From: Niveispirillum sp.
GTDB lineage: Bacteria; Pseudomonadota; Alphaproteobacteria; Azospirillales; Azospirillaceae
DNA length: 64,000 bases
Direction: 5' to 3'
Assembly (NCBI RefSeq): GCF_017996735.1
Contig: NZ_JAGOGJ010000002.1
Location: 144,022-208,021 of the forward strand
Both the position numbers and the translations under genes were made by a program. Shown here piece by piece: positions 1 to 8,615 of this stretch (within the stretch, counting starts at the first letter, position 1; the number at the start of each line of letters is the position of its first letter). A model generated the notes under the pieces. It saw only the letters and a list, made by a program, of their open reading frames with translations. It ran no database searches and was not told where the DNA came from.

Positions 1-3000
1 CGTCCAGCAGCGGCAGCCTGTCCATGGGCTTCACCGCCGGCCGGTCTGTCACCGCCACCAATGGCAGCTTCACCAGCAATGGCGGCAGTATCACCGTCAC
101 CGCCACCGGAACGGGGGCCATGACGGGTATCAACCTGTCGGGTGTCAGCATCGCCGCCGGGTGGGGTGGCTTGTCGCTGACCGGTACGGGCAGCATGGCC
201 GGCGTCCGTCTGGCCGGCAATACCCAGCTTTCGACCGGCACTGGTAATCTGTCCGTGACCGGTAATGGCGTCATCGGTGTGGATTTTGCCTATGCCACGG
301 CCAGCAGCACAGGCGCCGGCACGATCGGCATCACGGGCACGGCGCAGGGCGGCAGCACGGATGCCGTGGGCATCCGGCTGGATGGCGGTAGCGGCGGGGG
401 CATCGGCAGCAATGGCGGCACCGTCACCCTGACCGGTGCGGGGGCCGGCAGCAGCGGCAGCGCCAACCATGGCGTGCTGCTGACGGGCGGATTCGCGGTG
501 TCGGCAGGGTCGGGCAACCTTTCGGTCACGGCCACGGGCGGGTCGGGCAGTGTCGGCCTGGCCATCGATGGCAGCGGCACCTTCGGCGGCGGCTCGCAAT
601 CGGGCACGGTCACCCTGTCGTCCAACGCCATGTCCCTGTCCGGGGGCACGGTGCGGTCATCGGGCCGCGTGCAGGTGCGGACGCAGAGCAATGGCACCAA
701 CCTGATCATCGGCGGCACCGACGACACGCAGGGGCTGGCCCTGTCCACGACGGAACTGGGCACCATCAATGCCGGCACCCTGACCCTTGGCCATGATCAG
801 CATACCGGCAGCGTCAGCGTCACGGCCAACCCGTCCACCACGGGTATCGGGGCCCTGGAACTGGTCAGCAACAGCCTGAGCCTGGGCAGCGCCATCACCG
901 GTCTGCTGGAAAATTTCCTGAACGCCGGCAAGAACGCGACGGTGCTGACCACCGGGTCCATGATTATCGCCGACAGCATCGCCAAGAGCGCCGGTACGGA
1001 CGCCATCCTGACCCTGCGGGCCGGTGGCGACCTGACCTTCAGCAGCGCCATCGGCGTGACATCCAGCAGCAACAAGCTGTCCATGGACTTCACCGGCGGC
1101 TATGGCGGGACGGGCAGCCTCAGCACCACGGGCACCGGCAGCTTCACCAGCAATGGCGGCAATATCGGCTTTGCCGGGCGCACCGGCCTGTCCCTGAACA
1201 GCAGCGCCGTGAGCGCCGGGGCCGGTACCATCACCCTGGCCGGCGGCGATATCGCCCTGTCCGCCACCTCCATCACCAGCAGCGACCGCGTCATCCTGCG
1301 CCCCTATGCGGCGGACGGGCAGATGAGTTTCGGCGGGTCCACATCCGGCGTGGCCAATGTCTCCCAGGCTGAACTGAACCAGATCAGTGCCGGGGTGATC
1401 CGGCTGGGCGCCCTGGATGGCGGCAATCTGGTGATCAGCAGCGCGCTGAGCCATGCCAGCGACACGGTGGAACTGGCCAGCGGCGGGAATGTGACGCAGA
1501 CGGCCGATATCAATGTGGCCAACCTGTCGCTGCTGGGCACAGGCACCCATACGCTGACGCGCAGCGGCAACAGCGTCACCAGTCTGGCCGCCAATACCGG
1601 CACTATCGATTTCCGGTCCGGGTCGTCCTTTGCCGTCGGCACGGTGGCGGGCACGACGGGCATCACCTTCACCGGCAATGCCAGCCTCTATGCCTCTGCG
1701 GCTCTGGTAACGCTGGGCCAGACGGCAACCTATGCCGGGGCGGGCACGGGCACCCTGACCCTGTCCGGCGACATTGATGTGACGGTGTCGGCCAATGCCG
1801 GCGTATCGAACAATGGCAAGCTGAATATCGTGCTGGCCGCCGACGGCAATGCCGCCGGCTCCTCCGGCCGTGTCGCCATCAGCAATGCCAGCCTGTCCAC
1901 CAATGGCGGCGCCATCACCATCGGCAGCGGGGCCACCCCCGCCACCCGCGCGGCGGAGGGCAAGGCGGATACCGGCATCGGCGTCAACATCCTGTCCAGC
2001 ACCCTGAACAGCGGGACGGGCGGCACTATCCTGATCAATGGCGACGGCGCCCCCAGCGGCACCAACAGCGCCACCGGCATCGGCATCAATATCTCGGCCA
2101 GCAGCCTGATCGCCGCCGGTTCGGGCACCATCACGCTGAATGGCAAGGGCGGGGCCGGCAACAGCCTGACGGCCGGCATCGCCATCGGGAATGGTAGCAC
2201 GATCCGCACCGCCAGCGGCGCGCTGGCCCTGAACGGCGAGCAGGCATCATCCGGCAGCAACCGGTACGCCATTCTGCTGCGCGATGATCCCACGACGCGC
2301 AGCGCCATCTATTCCACCAACAGCGGCGGGGTGGAACTGAAGGCCACGGGCACGGATGGCCGCATTTCCGCCAATGGCGGCACGGGTGACAGCAGCCGCG
2401 CCTATATCGGCTGGGACGGCACCAATGCCTATGCCGGCACCGTGACCCTGACGGCCGACAATATGGTCCTGACCAGCGCCACCGGCACGGCCGCCATCAG
2501 CATCGGCGGGTCGGGCACCCTGATCCTGAAACCGGTCAGCACCGGCGCCAGCATCGGCGTGGGCGACGGGGCCATCGGCGGCAACGACCTGGAACTGGGT
2601 CAGGCGGAACTGGATACGCTGCGCGCCGGGTTCGGCAGCATCGTGGTCGGCCAATCCACCGGCACGGGCACTGTCACCGTGTCGGGCGCCAGTTTCAAGG
2701 ACAATACCACCATCCAGGGCGGGACCGGGGCCGTCACCATTGCCGGCGCCCTGTCCACCGGCACGGGCGGCGATGCCGGCACCCTGTCGCTGGAAACCAA
2801 GGGGCTGCTGACCATCAGCGCCGCCATCACCACCCAGAACCAGAATATCACCCTGACGGCGGACAGGCTGGCCCTGACGGGCAGCGTCAATGCCGGCACG
2901 GCCACCGCCACGCTGACCGTGGCCACGGCGTCGCGCGCCATTGACCTGGGGTCCACCACCAATGCGGCCGGCGCGCTGGAGATTTCGGCGGCGGAACTGA

Positions 3001-6000
3001 ATCTGGTGACGGCGGGGGTGATCCGGGTGGGGGCTGCCAATGCCGGCGCCATCAATGTGAGCCAGAATATCGCGCCGACCGGCAGCAGCACCCTGCATCT
3101 GCGCAGCGGCGGGGGGATCAGCCAGAGCGGCAGCATCACGGTCAGCAATCTGGCCGTGACGGCGGGCGGCACGGTGGCGCTGGCCTCCGTCAATAATGAC
3201 GTCACCAGCCTTGCCGTCAGCGCCAGCAACCAGACTATGGCCTGGCGCGATGATAGCGGCTTTGTCATCGCGACGGTGGATGGGGTGGCGGGCGCCAGCC
3301 TGGGCACGGGCACGCTGAGCCTGACCAGCACGGGGGCGGTCACGCAGACGGCGGCCATCGGTGCCGCGGGTCTGGCCCTGACTGGGGTGGGGGGCGCCTA
3401 CACATTGGCCCATGCGTCCAACGCCGTCTCCACCATCGCTGCCGATACCGGATCGGTCGATGTGGGGGTGTCGGGGGCGGCCAGTATCGGCACGGCCGGG
3501 TCGGTGACGGGGATCACCACCACCGGCACGGTCAAGCTGAGCAGCGGCGGCAACCTGACCCTTGCGGCGGGGGCGGCGGTGTCGGCCACCGGCACGGGCG
3601 ACGCCCTGGTCCTGGCTGCCAATGGCACCTTCACCAATAATGGCGGGGCCACTTCTTTGTCCGTGTCGGGCGGCGGGCGGTTCCTGGTCTTCTCTGCCTC
3701 CCCCCTGACCAGCAGCACGGGCGGGGTCGATGCCCTGCCCTATTACAACCGTGCCTTCACCTTCACCGACCGCACCTATACGGCGCTGACCAACACGGGC
3801 AACCGCTTCGTCTATGCCTATGCCCCCACCCTGACCGTGACGCCCGATGCGGTGAACCAGACCTATTCGGGGGCCACCTTCACCGGTTCAGCCTATACGA
3901 TCACCGGACTGGTCACGGGTGACACGCTTTCCAATGCCGTCAGCGGGACGGCTTCCATCAGCGGGTCGGGCCGCAATGCTGGCACCTATACCCTGACGGC
4001 GGGGGTGGGGACGCTGGTGTCCGACCTGGGATACGGGTTCAGCTATGGCACCGGCACCCTGAGTGTGGCGCGCAAGGACCTGACCTATGCGGTGGCCAAT
4101 GGCAGTTCCACCTATGGCACCTTGGCCACGAACGGGGCCGTCACCCTGACCGGTGTCGTGGACGGGGACAGAGTGGCGGGCACCGTCACCACCTGGCGCG
4201 GACCCAACGCGGAAACCCTGGCCATCCGTACCGATGTGGGCAGCCTGACCCAGAAGGTCACGGACTTGACCGGCACCGATGCCGGCAATTACCAGATCGC
4301 GGCATCGGGCAATAGTGACGGCACCCTGACCATCGGACAGAAGGCCCTGACCTATGTCATCGATGCCGCCAATTCCATCTATGGCACGCTGGCCACGCTG
4401 GGCGGCGCCACACTGACCGGGGTGGTGGAGGGCGATGAGGTCAGCACCAGCGTCGGCCTGTCGGGTGTCACGCATGAGGCGCGGCTGGCCGCCGGCTCCT
4501 ATGACCAGACAGTGACGCTGGGCGGGACCGATTCCGGCAATTACAGTCTGGCCGCCACGGGCAACAGCATCGGCCAACTGACGGTGGCGCGCAAGACGCT
4601 GACCTATGCCATCACCGATGTCGACAGCATCTATGGCACGCTGGCCACCCTGTCCACGCCCAGCCTGACGGGCGTGCTGATGGGCGATACGGTGGCGGTG
4701 GCCGCCCAACTGCAAAGCGGGACCCTGTCGGCGCGGTTGGCGGCGGGGGATTATACGCTGGTGGCGGGTGACCTGACGGGGGTGTCCGCCGCCAATTATG
4801 TGCTGGCCGGCAGCGGGCATACGACCGGTACCCTGCGCGTGGCCCGCAAGAGCCTGACGGCCACCATCGCGGCGGTGACCAGCACCTATGGCACGGCGGC
4901 CAGTACCGGGGCCGTCACCTTCACCGGCGTTCTGGAGGGCGACACGGTCGGCGCCAGCGTGGTCGTGTCGGGCACGGGCGGCACCGTGACCCTGATCCCC
5001 ACCCTGGATGCGGGGGCCTATACACAGACGGTAATGGGCCTGACGGGCAGTTCCGCCACCAATTACGAATTGACGGGCGGACCGGTCACGGCTGGGCTGA
5101 CCGTCAACCGCAAGGACCTGACCTATCGCGTTGCTAATGGCACTGTCACCTATGGCACCCTGGCCGGCAATGGGGCCGTGACCTTTACGGGCGTGGTTGA
5201 TGGCGACACCGTCGCCGGCACCGTCACCACCTATCGCGGCGCCACGGAGGAAACGCTGGCCGTCCGCACCCCGGTCGGGACCTTGACGCAGAAGGTCACG
5301 GCCCTGACCGGCGCCGATGCCGGCAATTACCAGATCGCGGCGTCGGGCCATACGGATGGTGTGCTGACCATCACGCAGAAGGCCCTGACCTATGTCGTCA
5401 CGGCCGCCAATTCCGTTTACGGCACGCTGGCCACGCTGGGCACGGGCACCCTGACCGGGGTGGTGGAGGGCGACAGTGTAACCGGCATTGTCAGCCTGTC
5501 GAATGCCGCGCATGAGGCCAAGCTGGCGGCCGGCACCTATGACCAGATGCTGACGCTGACGGGCAGCGATTCCGCCAATTACAGCCTCTCCACCACCGGC
5601 AACAGCCTGGGCCAACTGACGGTGGCGCGCAAGGCGCTGACCTATTCCATCGCCGATGTGGCCGGCACCTATGGCACGCAGGCGACGCTGTCCACGCCCG
5701 ACCTGTCCGGGGTGGTGGAGGGCGACGTGATCACGGCGCCGGCCCTGCTGCAGGGTGGAACGCTGTCCGACCGGCTGGCCGCCGGTTCCTATACGCTGGT
5801 GCTGGGCGATCTGACGGGGGCGGCCGCCGGCAATTATATCGTGCTGGGCGAAGGCAACCGCGATGGCACCCTGGTCGTGTCGCCAAAACGGCTGATTGCC
5901 AGCATCGAAAGCGTCACCGGCACCTATGGTCAGGCGATCGAAACCGGAACCGTGACGCTGGACGGACTGCTGACCGGTGACGATGTGCGCACGGGTCTGG

Positions 6001-8615
6001 TGGTCGAAGGCGGTGGCGGGACCGTCACGGTGGGGCCGACATTGGGGGCCGGCACCTATACCCAGCGGATCACGGGGATCATGGGTGGGGATGTGGCCAA
6101 CTATGTCCTGGCGGATGGTCCGGCCCTGACCGCCTCCCTGATCGTGACGCCCGCCTTATTGACGGTGAAGGCTGATGACCTGACCCGTATCTATGGCGCG
6201 GCGGACCCGGCCCTGACCTATACCGCGACGGGCCTTGTCAATGGCGACGGTCTGACCGGCAGCCTGACGCGCGATGCGGGCAAGAATGTCGGCACCTATG
6301 CCATCGGGCAGGGCAGCCTGACGGCCGGGGCCAATTATACGATCAGTTTCCAGGCCGGGACCCTGACCATCGATCCGGCGCCGTTGAGCATCATCGCCGC
6401 ATCGGCGGTGAAAACCTATGGTCAAGCCGATCCTTCCCTGTCCTATAGCGTGACTGGTCTGGTCGATGGCGATGGGTTGACGGGCAATCTGGTGCGCGCG
6501 GCGGGCCGGGATGCCGGCACCTATGCCATCGAACAGGGCAGCCTGTCGGCCGGCGCCAACTATACGATCAATTTCCAGGCCGGGACCCTGACCATCGACC
6601 CGGCACCATTGAGCATCATTGCCGCGTCGGCGGTGAAAACCTATGGCCAAGCCGATCCATCCTTCACCTATAGCGTGACCGGTCTGGTCGATGGTGATAG
6701 TTTGACGGGCAATCTGGTGCGGGATGCGGGCAAGGATGCCGGCACCTATGCCATCGGCCAGGGCAGCCTGTCGGCCGGCGCCAATTACACGGTCAGTTTC
6801 CAGGCGGGGACCCTGACCATCAATCCGGCGGCGCTGACCATCATTGCCGGATCGGCCGCCAAGACCTATGGCGATGCCGATCCCACCCTGTCCTATGCCG
6901 CATCCGGTCTGGTGCAAGGCGATGGATTGACCGGTGCGTTGAGCCGTGCGGGCGGGGAGAATGTGGGGACCTATGCCATCGGCCAGGGCAGCCTGTCGGC
7001 CGGGGCCAATTATGTGGTCACGTTCCAGGGTGGGGAACTGACCGTCACGCCCGCGGCCCTGAGTGTGACGGCCAATGCCGTGACCCGTGCCTATCTGGAT
7101 GCCGATCCGGACCTGACCTATGGTGTGTCGGGGCTGAAACGCGGGGATGCGGCGGCGGCTGTCCTGTCCGGCACCCTGTCGCGGGCGGCGGGGGAGGATG
7201 TCGGCACCTATGCCATCACCCAGGGCAGCCTGACCGCCAATGCCAATTACACGCTGAGCTTCACCGGCGCCGACCTGCGGATCACGCCGGCCAGCCTGAT
7301 CCTGTCGGTCGTGGCGGCCAATGCCAGCAAGATCTATGGCGATGATGATCCGGTTTTCGGCTACACGGCCAGCGGGTTGAAGGGCAATGACACGCTGGCG
7401 GGCCTGCTGTCGGGCACGCTGTCGCGGGTGGCGGGGGAGGATGTGGGCACCTATGCCATCACCCAGGGCAGCCTTGCCCTCACCAACCCCAATTATGTGC
7501 TTTCCTTCACGCCCGGCACCCTGACCATCAGCCCGGCCAGCCTGTCGGTGGCGGCCCTGATGGTGACCCGCACCTATGGCGATGCCGACCCGTCCCTGAC
7601 CTACAGTGTCAGCGGGCTGAAACGTGGGGACAGTGCCGGGTCGGTCCTGACCGGCAGCCTGACGCGGGCGGGGGGCGAGGATGTGGGCATCTATGCCATC
7701 GGGCAGGGCAGTCTGGCCGCGGCCACGGGCAATTACACACTCTCCTTCACGGGCGCGGACCTGACCATCAACCCGGCCCTGCTGTCGGTCACGGCCAATG
7801 CCGCCCGCCGGCTCTATGGGGCGGCCGATCCCGTGCTGACCTACGATGTATCGGGGCTGAAGCGCGGGGATGCGGCGGGGGCCGTGCTGTCGGGCGGGCT
7901 GACACGGGCGGCGGGCGGCACCGTCGGGCGCTATGCCATCGGCCAGGGCAGCCTGGGTGCCAACGCTAATTACCGGATCAGTTTCCAGGGGGCCGACCTG
8001 ACCATCGATCCGGCGCCGCTGTCGGTTCTGGTCGACAATGCCACGCGGCAGGCCGGGGCCGCCAACCCGGTCTTTACCGCGCGGTTCCAGGGGCTGGTCA
8101 ATGGCGATACGGGCAACAGCCTGACGGGTCTGGTTTTCCAGACCAATGCCGACGCGGCCTCGCCGGCCGGCACCTATGCCGTCAGTGCCGGGGGCATCAC
8201 CAGTATCAATTACCAGATCACCTATGTCGACGGGGTGCTGACCGTGACCGGTGGCGCTGTTCTGCCGCCGGCCCTGGCCGAAGCCGTGCCCATCACCACC
8301 GTGACACAGCCTGTGCGTGCGCCATCCGTGCCCACGGTGACGGTGGCGGCGCCCGCCGCGCCGGCCGCGCCCGTGGCCCCGCCGCCGGCCCCGGCCAGCA
8401 CCGCACCGGCCCCGGCGGGTGATGGCGGCGGCGCGGCGCTGGCGGCCGTGAACCAGAATGTACAGTCGGCCAGCGGGTCGGCCGCCGATGATGACAGCGC
8501 GGCGGAGGAGATGATCCCCGGCCTTCTGTCGCAGCAGCGCCGCCTGCCCGGCGAGACGCCGGAAGGAACGCCCGGCCTGGAACAGCAATTCCCCAACCTG
8601 GGACGGGTCTGGTGA
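1..8615 (+). CDS. Haemagglutinin-like giant exoprotein with YDG/MBG repeats (5' truncated by window)
   Basis: The frame is open from base 3, so the gene starts upstream; the visible part is about 2870 residues. The first ~1260 residues are Gly/Ser/Thr/Ala-rich beta-helix-like repeats, as in two-partner-secreted filamentous haemagglutinins. From about 3830 the protein changes to YDG/MBG-type domains: eight ~86-residue domains (4071-6146), then nine MBG_2-like domains (6147-8250) marked by YGxADPxLxY and GTYAIGQGSL. The C terminus is Ala/Pro-rich and ends in a charged tail without a beta-barrel, so an outer-membrane TpsB pore or similar is expected elsewhere, probably upstream. Its stop overlaps the next start by one base, so it is translationally coupled to the CHAT lipoprotein. 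A role as surface or secreted adhesin is inferred from the family. Near-identical repeats could cause assembly collapse here. Confidence 0.85.
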   Translation, partial: SSSGSLSMGFTAGRSVTATNGSFTSNGGSITVTATGTGAMTGINLSGVSIAAGWGGLSLTGTGSMAGVRLAGNTQLSTGTGNLSVTGNGVIGVDFAYATASSTGAGTIGITGTAQGGSTDAVGIRLDGGSGGGIGSNGGTVTLTGAGAGSSGSANHGVLLTGGFAVSAGSGNLSVTATGGSGSVGLAIDGSGTFGGGSQSGTVTLSSNAMSLSGGTVRSSGRVQVRTQSNGTNLIIGGTDDTQGLALSTTELGTINAGTLTLGHDQHTGSVSVTANPSTTGIGALELVSNSLSLGSAITGLLENFLNAGKNATVLTTGSMIIADSIAKSAGTDAILTLRAGGDLTFSSAIGVTSSSNKLSMDFTGGYGGTGSLSTTGTGSFTSNGGNIGFAGRTGLSLNSSAVSAGAGTITLAGGDIALSATSITSSDRVILRPYAADGQMSFGGSTSGVANVSQAELNQISAGVIRLGALDGGNLVISSALSHASDTVELASGGNVTQTADINVANLSLLGTGTHTLTRSGNSVTSLAANTGTIDFRSGSSFAVGTVAGTTGITFTGNASLYASAALVTLGQTATYAGAGTGTLTLSGDIDVTVSANAGVSNNGKLNIVLAADGNAAGSSGRVAISNASLSTNGGAITIGSGATPATRAAEGKADTGIGVNILSSTLNSGTGGTILINGDGAPSGTNSATGIGINISASSLIAAGSGTITLNGKGGAGNSLTAGIAIGNGSTIRTASGALALNGEQASSGSNRYAILLRDDPTTRSAIYSTNSGGVELKATGTDGRISANGGTGDSSRAYIGWDGTNAYAGTVTLTADNMVLTSATGTAAISIGGSGTLILKPVSTGASIGVGDGAIGGNDLELGQAELDTLRAGFGSIVVGQSTGTGTVTVSGASFKDNTTIQGGTGAVTIAGALSTGTGGDAGTLSLETKGLLTISAAITTQNQNITLTADRLALTGSVNAGTATATLTVATASRAIDLGSTTNAAGALEISAAELNLVTAGVIRVGAANAGAINVSQNIAPTGSSTLHLRSGGGISQSGSITVSNLAVTAGGTVALASVNNDVTSLAVSASNQTMAWRDDSGFVIATVDGVAGASLGTGTLSLTSTGAVTQTAAIGAAGLALTGVGGAYTLAHASNAVSTIAADTGSVDVGVSGAASIGTAGSVTGITTTGTVKLSSGGNLTLAAGAAVSATGTGDALVLAANGTFTNNGGATSLSVSGGGRFLVFSASPLTSSTGGVDALPYYNRAFTFTDRTYTALTNTGNRFVYAYAPTLTVTPDAVNQTYSGATFTGSAYTITGLVTGDTLSNAVSGTASISGSGRNAGTYTLTAGVGTLVSDLGYGFSYGTGTLSVARKDLTYAVANGSSTYGTLATNGAVTLTGVVDGDRVAGTVTTWRGPNAETLAIRTDVGSLTQKVTDLTGTDAGNYQIAASGNSDGTLTIGQKALTYVIDAANSIYGTLATLGGATLTGVVEGDEVSTSVGLSGVTHEARLAAGSYDQTVTLGGTDSGNYSLAATGNSIGQLTVARKTLTYAITDVDSIYGTLATLSTPSLTGVLMGDTVAVAAQLQSGTLSARLAAGDYTLVAGDLTGVSAANYVLAGSGHTTGTLRVARKSLTATIAAVTSTYGTAASTGAVTFTGVLEGDTVGASVVVSGTGGTVTLIPTLDAGAYTQTVMGLTGSSATNYELTGGPVTAGLTVNRKDLTYRVANGTVTYGTLAGNGAVTFTGVVDGDTVAGTVTTYRGATEETLAVRTPVGTLTQKVTALTGADAGNYQIAASGHTDGVLTITQKALTYVVTAANSVYGTLATLGTGTLTGVVEGDSVTGIVSLSNAAHEAKLAAGTYDQMLTLTGSDSANYSLSTTGNSLGQLTVARKALTYSIADVAGTYGTQATLSTPDLSGVVEGDVITAPALLQGGTLSDRLAAGSYTLVLGDLTGAAAGNYIVLGEGNRDGTLVVSPKRLIASIESVTGTYGQAIETGTVTLDGLLTGDDVRTGLVVEGGGGTVTVGPTLGAGTYTQRITGIMGGDVANYVLADGPALTASLIVTPALLTVKADDLTRIYGAADPALTYTATGLVNGDGLTGSLTRDAGKNVGTYAIGQGSLTAGANYTISFQAGTLTIDPAPLSIIAASAVKTYGQADPSLSYSVTGLVDGDGLTGNLVRAAGRDAGTYAIEQGSLSAGANYTINFQAGTLTIDPAPLSIIAASAVKTYGQADPSFTYSVTGLVDGDSLTGNLVRDAGKDAGTYAIGQGSLSAGANYTVSFQAGTLTINPAALTIIAGSAAKTYGDADPTLSYAASGLVQGDGLTGALSRAGGENVGTYAIGQGSLSAGANYVVTFQGGELTVTPAALSVTANAVTRAYLDADPDLTYGVSGLKRGDAAAAVLSGTLSRAAGEDVGTYAITQGSLTANANYTLSFTGADLRITPASLILSVVAANASKIYGDDDPVFGYTASGLKGNDTLAGLLSGTLSRVAGEDVGTYAITQGSLALTNPNYVLSFTPGTLTISPASLSVAALMVTRTYGDADPSLTYSVSGLKRGDSAGSVLTGSLTRAGGEDVGIYAIGQGSLAAATGNYTLSFTGADLTINPALLSVTANAARRLYGAADPVLTYDVSGLKRGDAAGAVLSGGLTRAAGGTVGRYAIGQGSLGANANYRISFQGADLTIDPAPLSVLVDNATRQAGAANPVFTARFQGLVNGDTGNSLTGLVFQTNADAASPAGTYAVSAGGITSINYQITYVDGVLTVTGGAVLPPALAEAVPITTVTQPVRAPSVPTVTVAAPAAPAAPVAPPPAPASTAPAPAGDGGGAALAAVNQNVQSASGSAADDDSAAEEMIPGLLSQQRRLPGETPEGTPGLEQQFPNLGRVW
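4071..6146 (+). repeat. Tandem 1038-bp super-repeat (2 copies of a four-domain block) inside the exoprotein
   Basis: Four consecutive ~86-residue domains begin with RKDLTY, QKALTYV, RKTLTYAI and RKSLTATI. The same order recurs from 5109 (RKDLTYRV, QKALTYVV, RKALTYSI, PKRLIASI). The offset between copies is exactly 1038 bp (346 codons), so the block was duplicated as a unit and then diverged. Confidence 0.8.
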
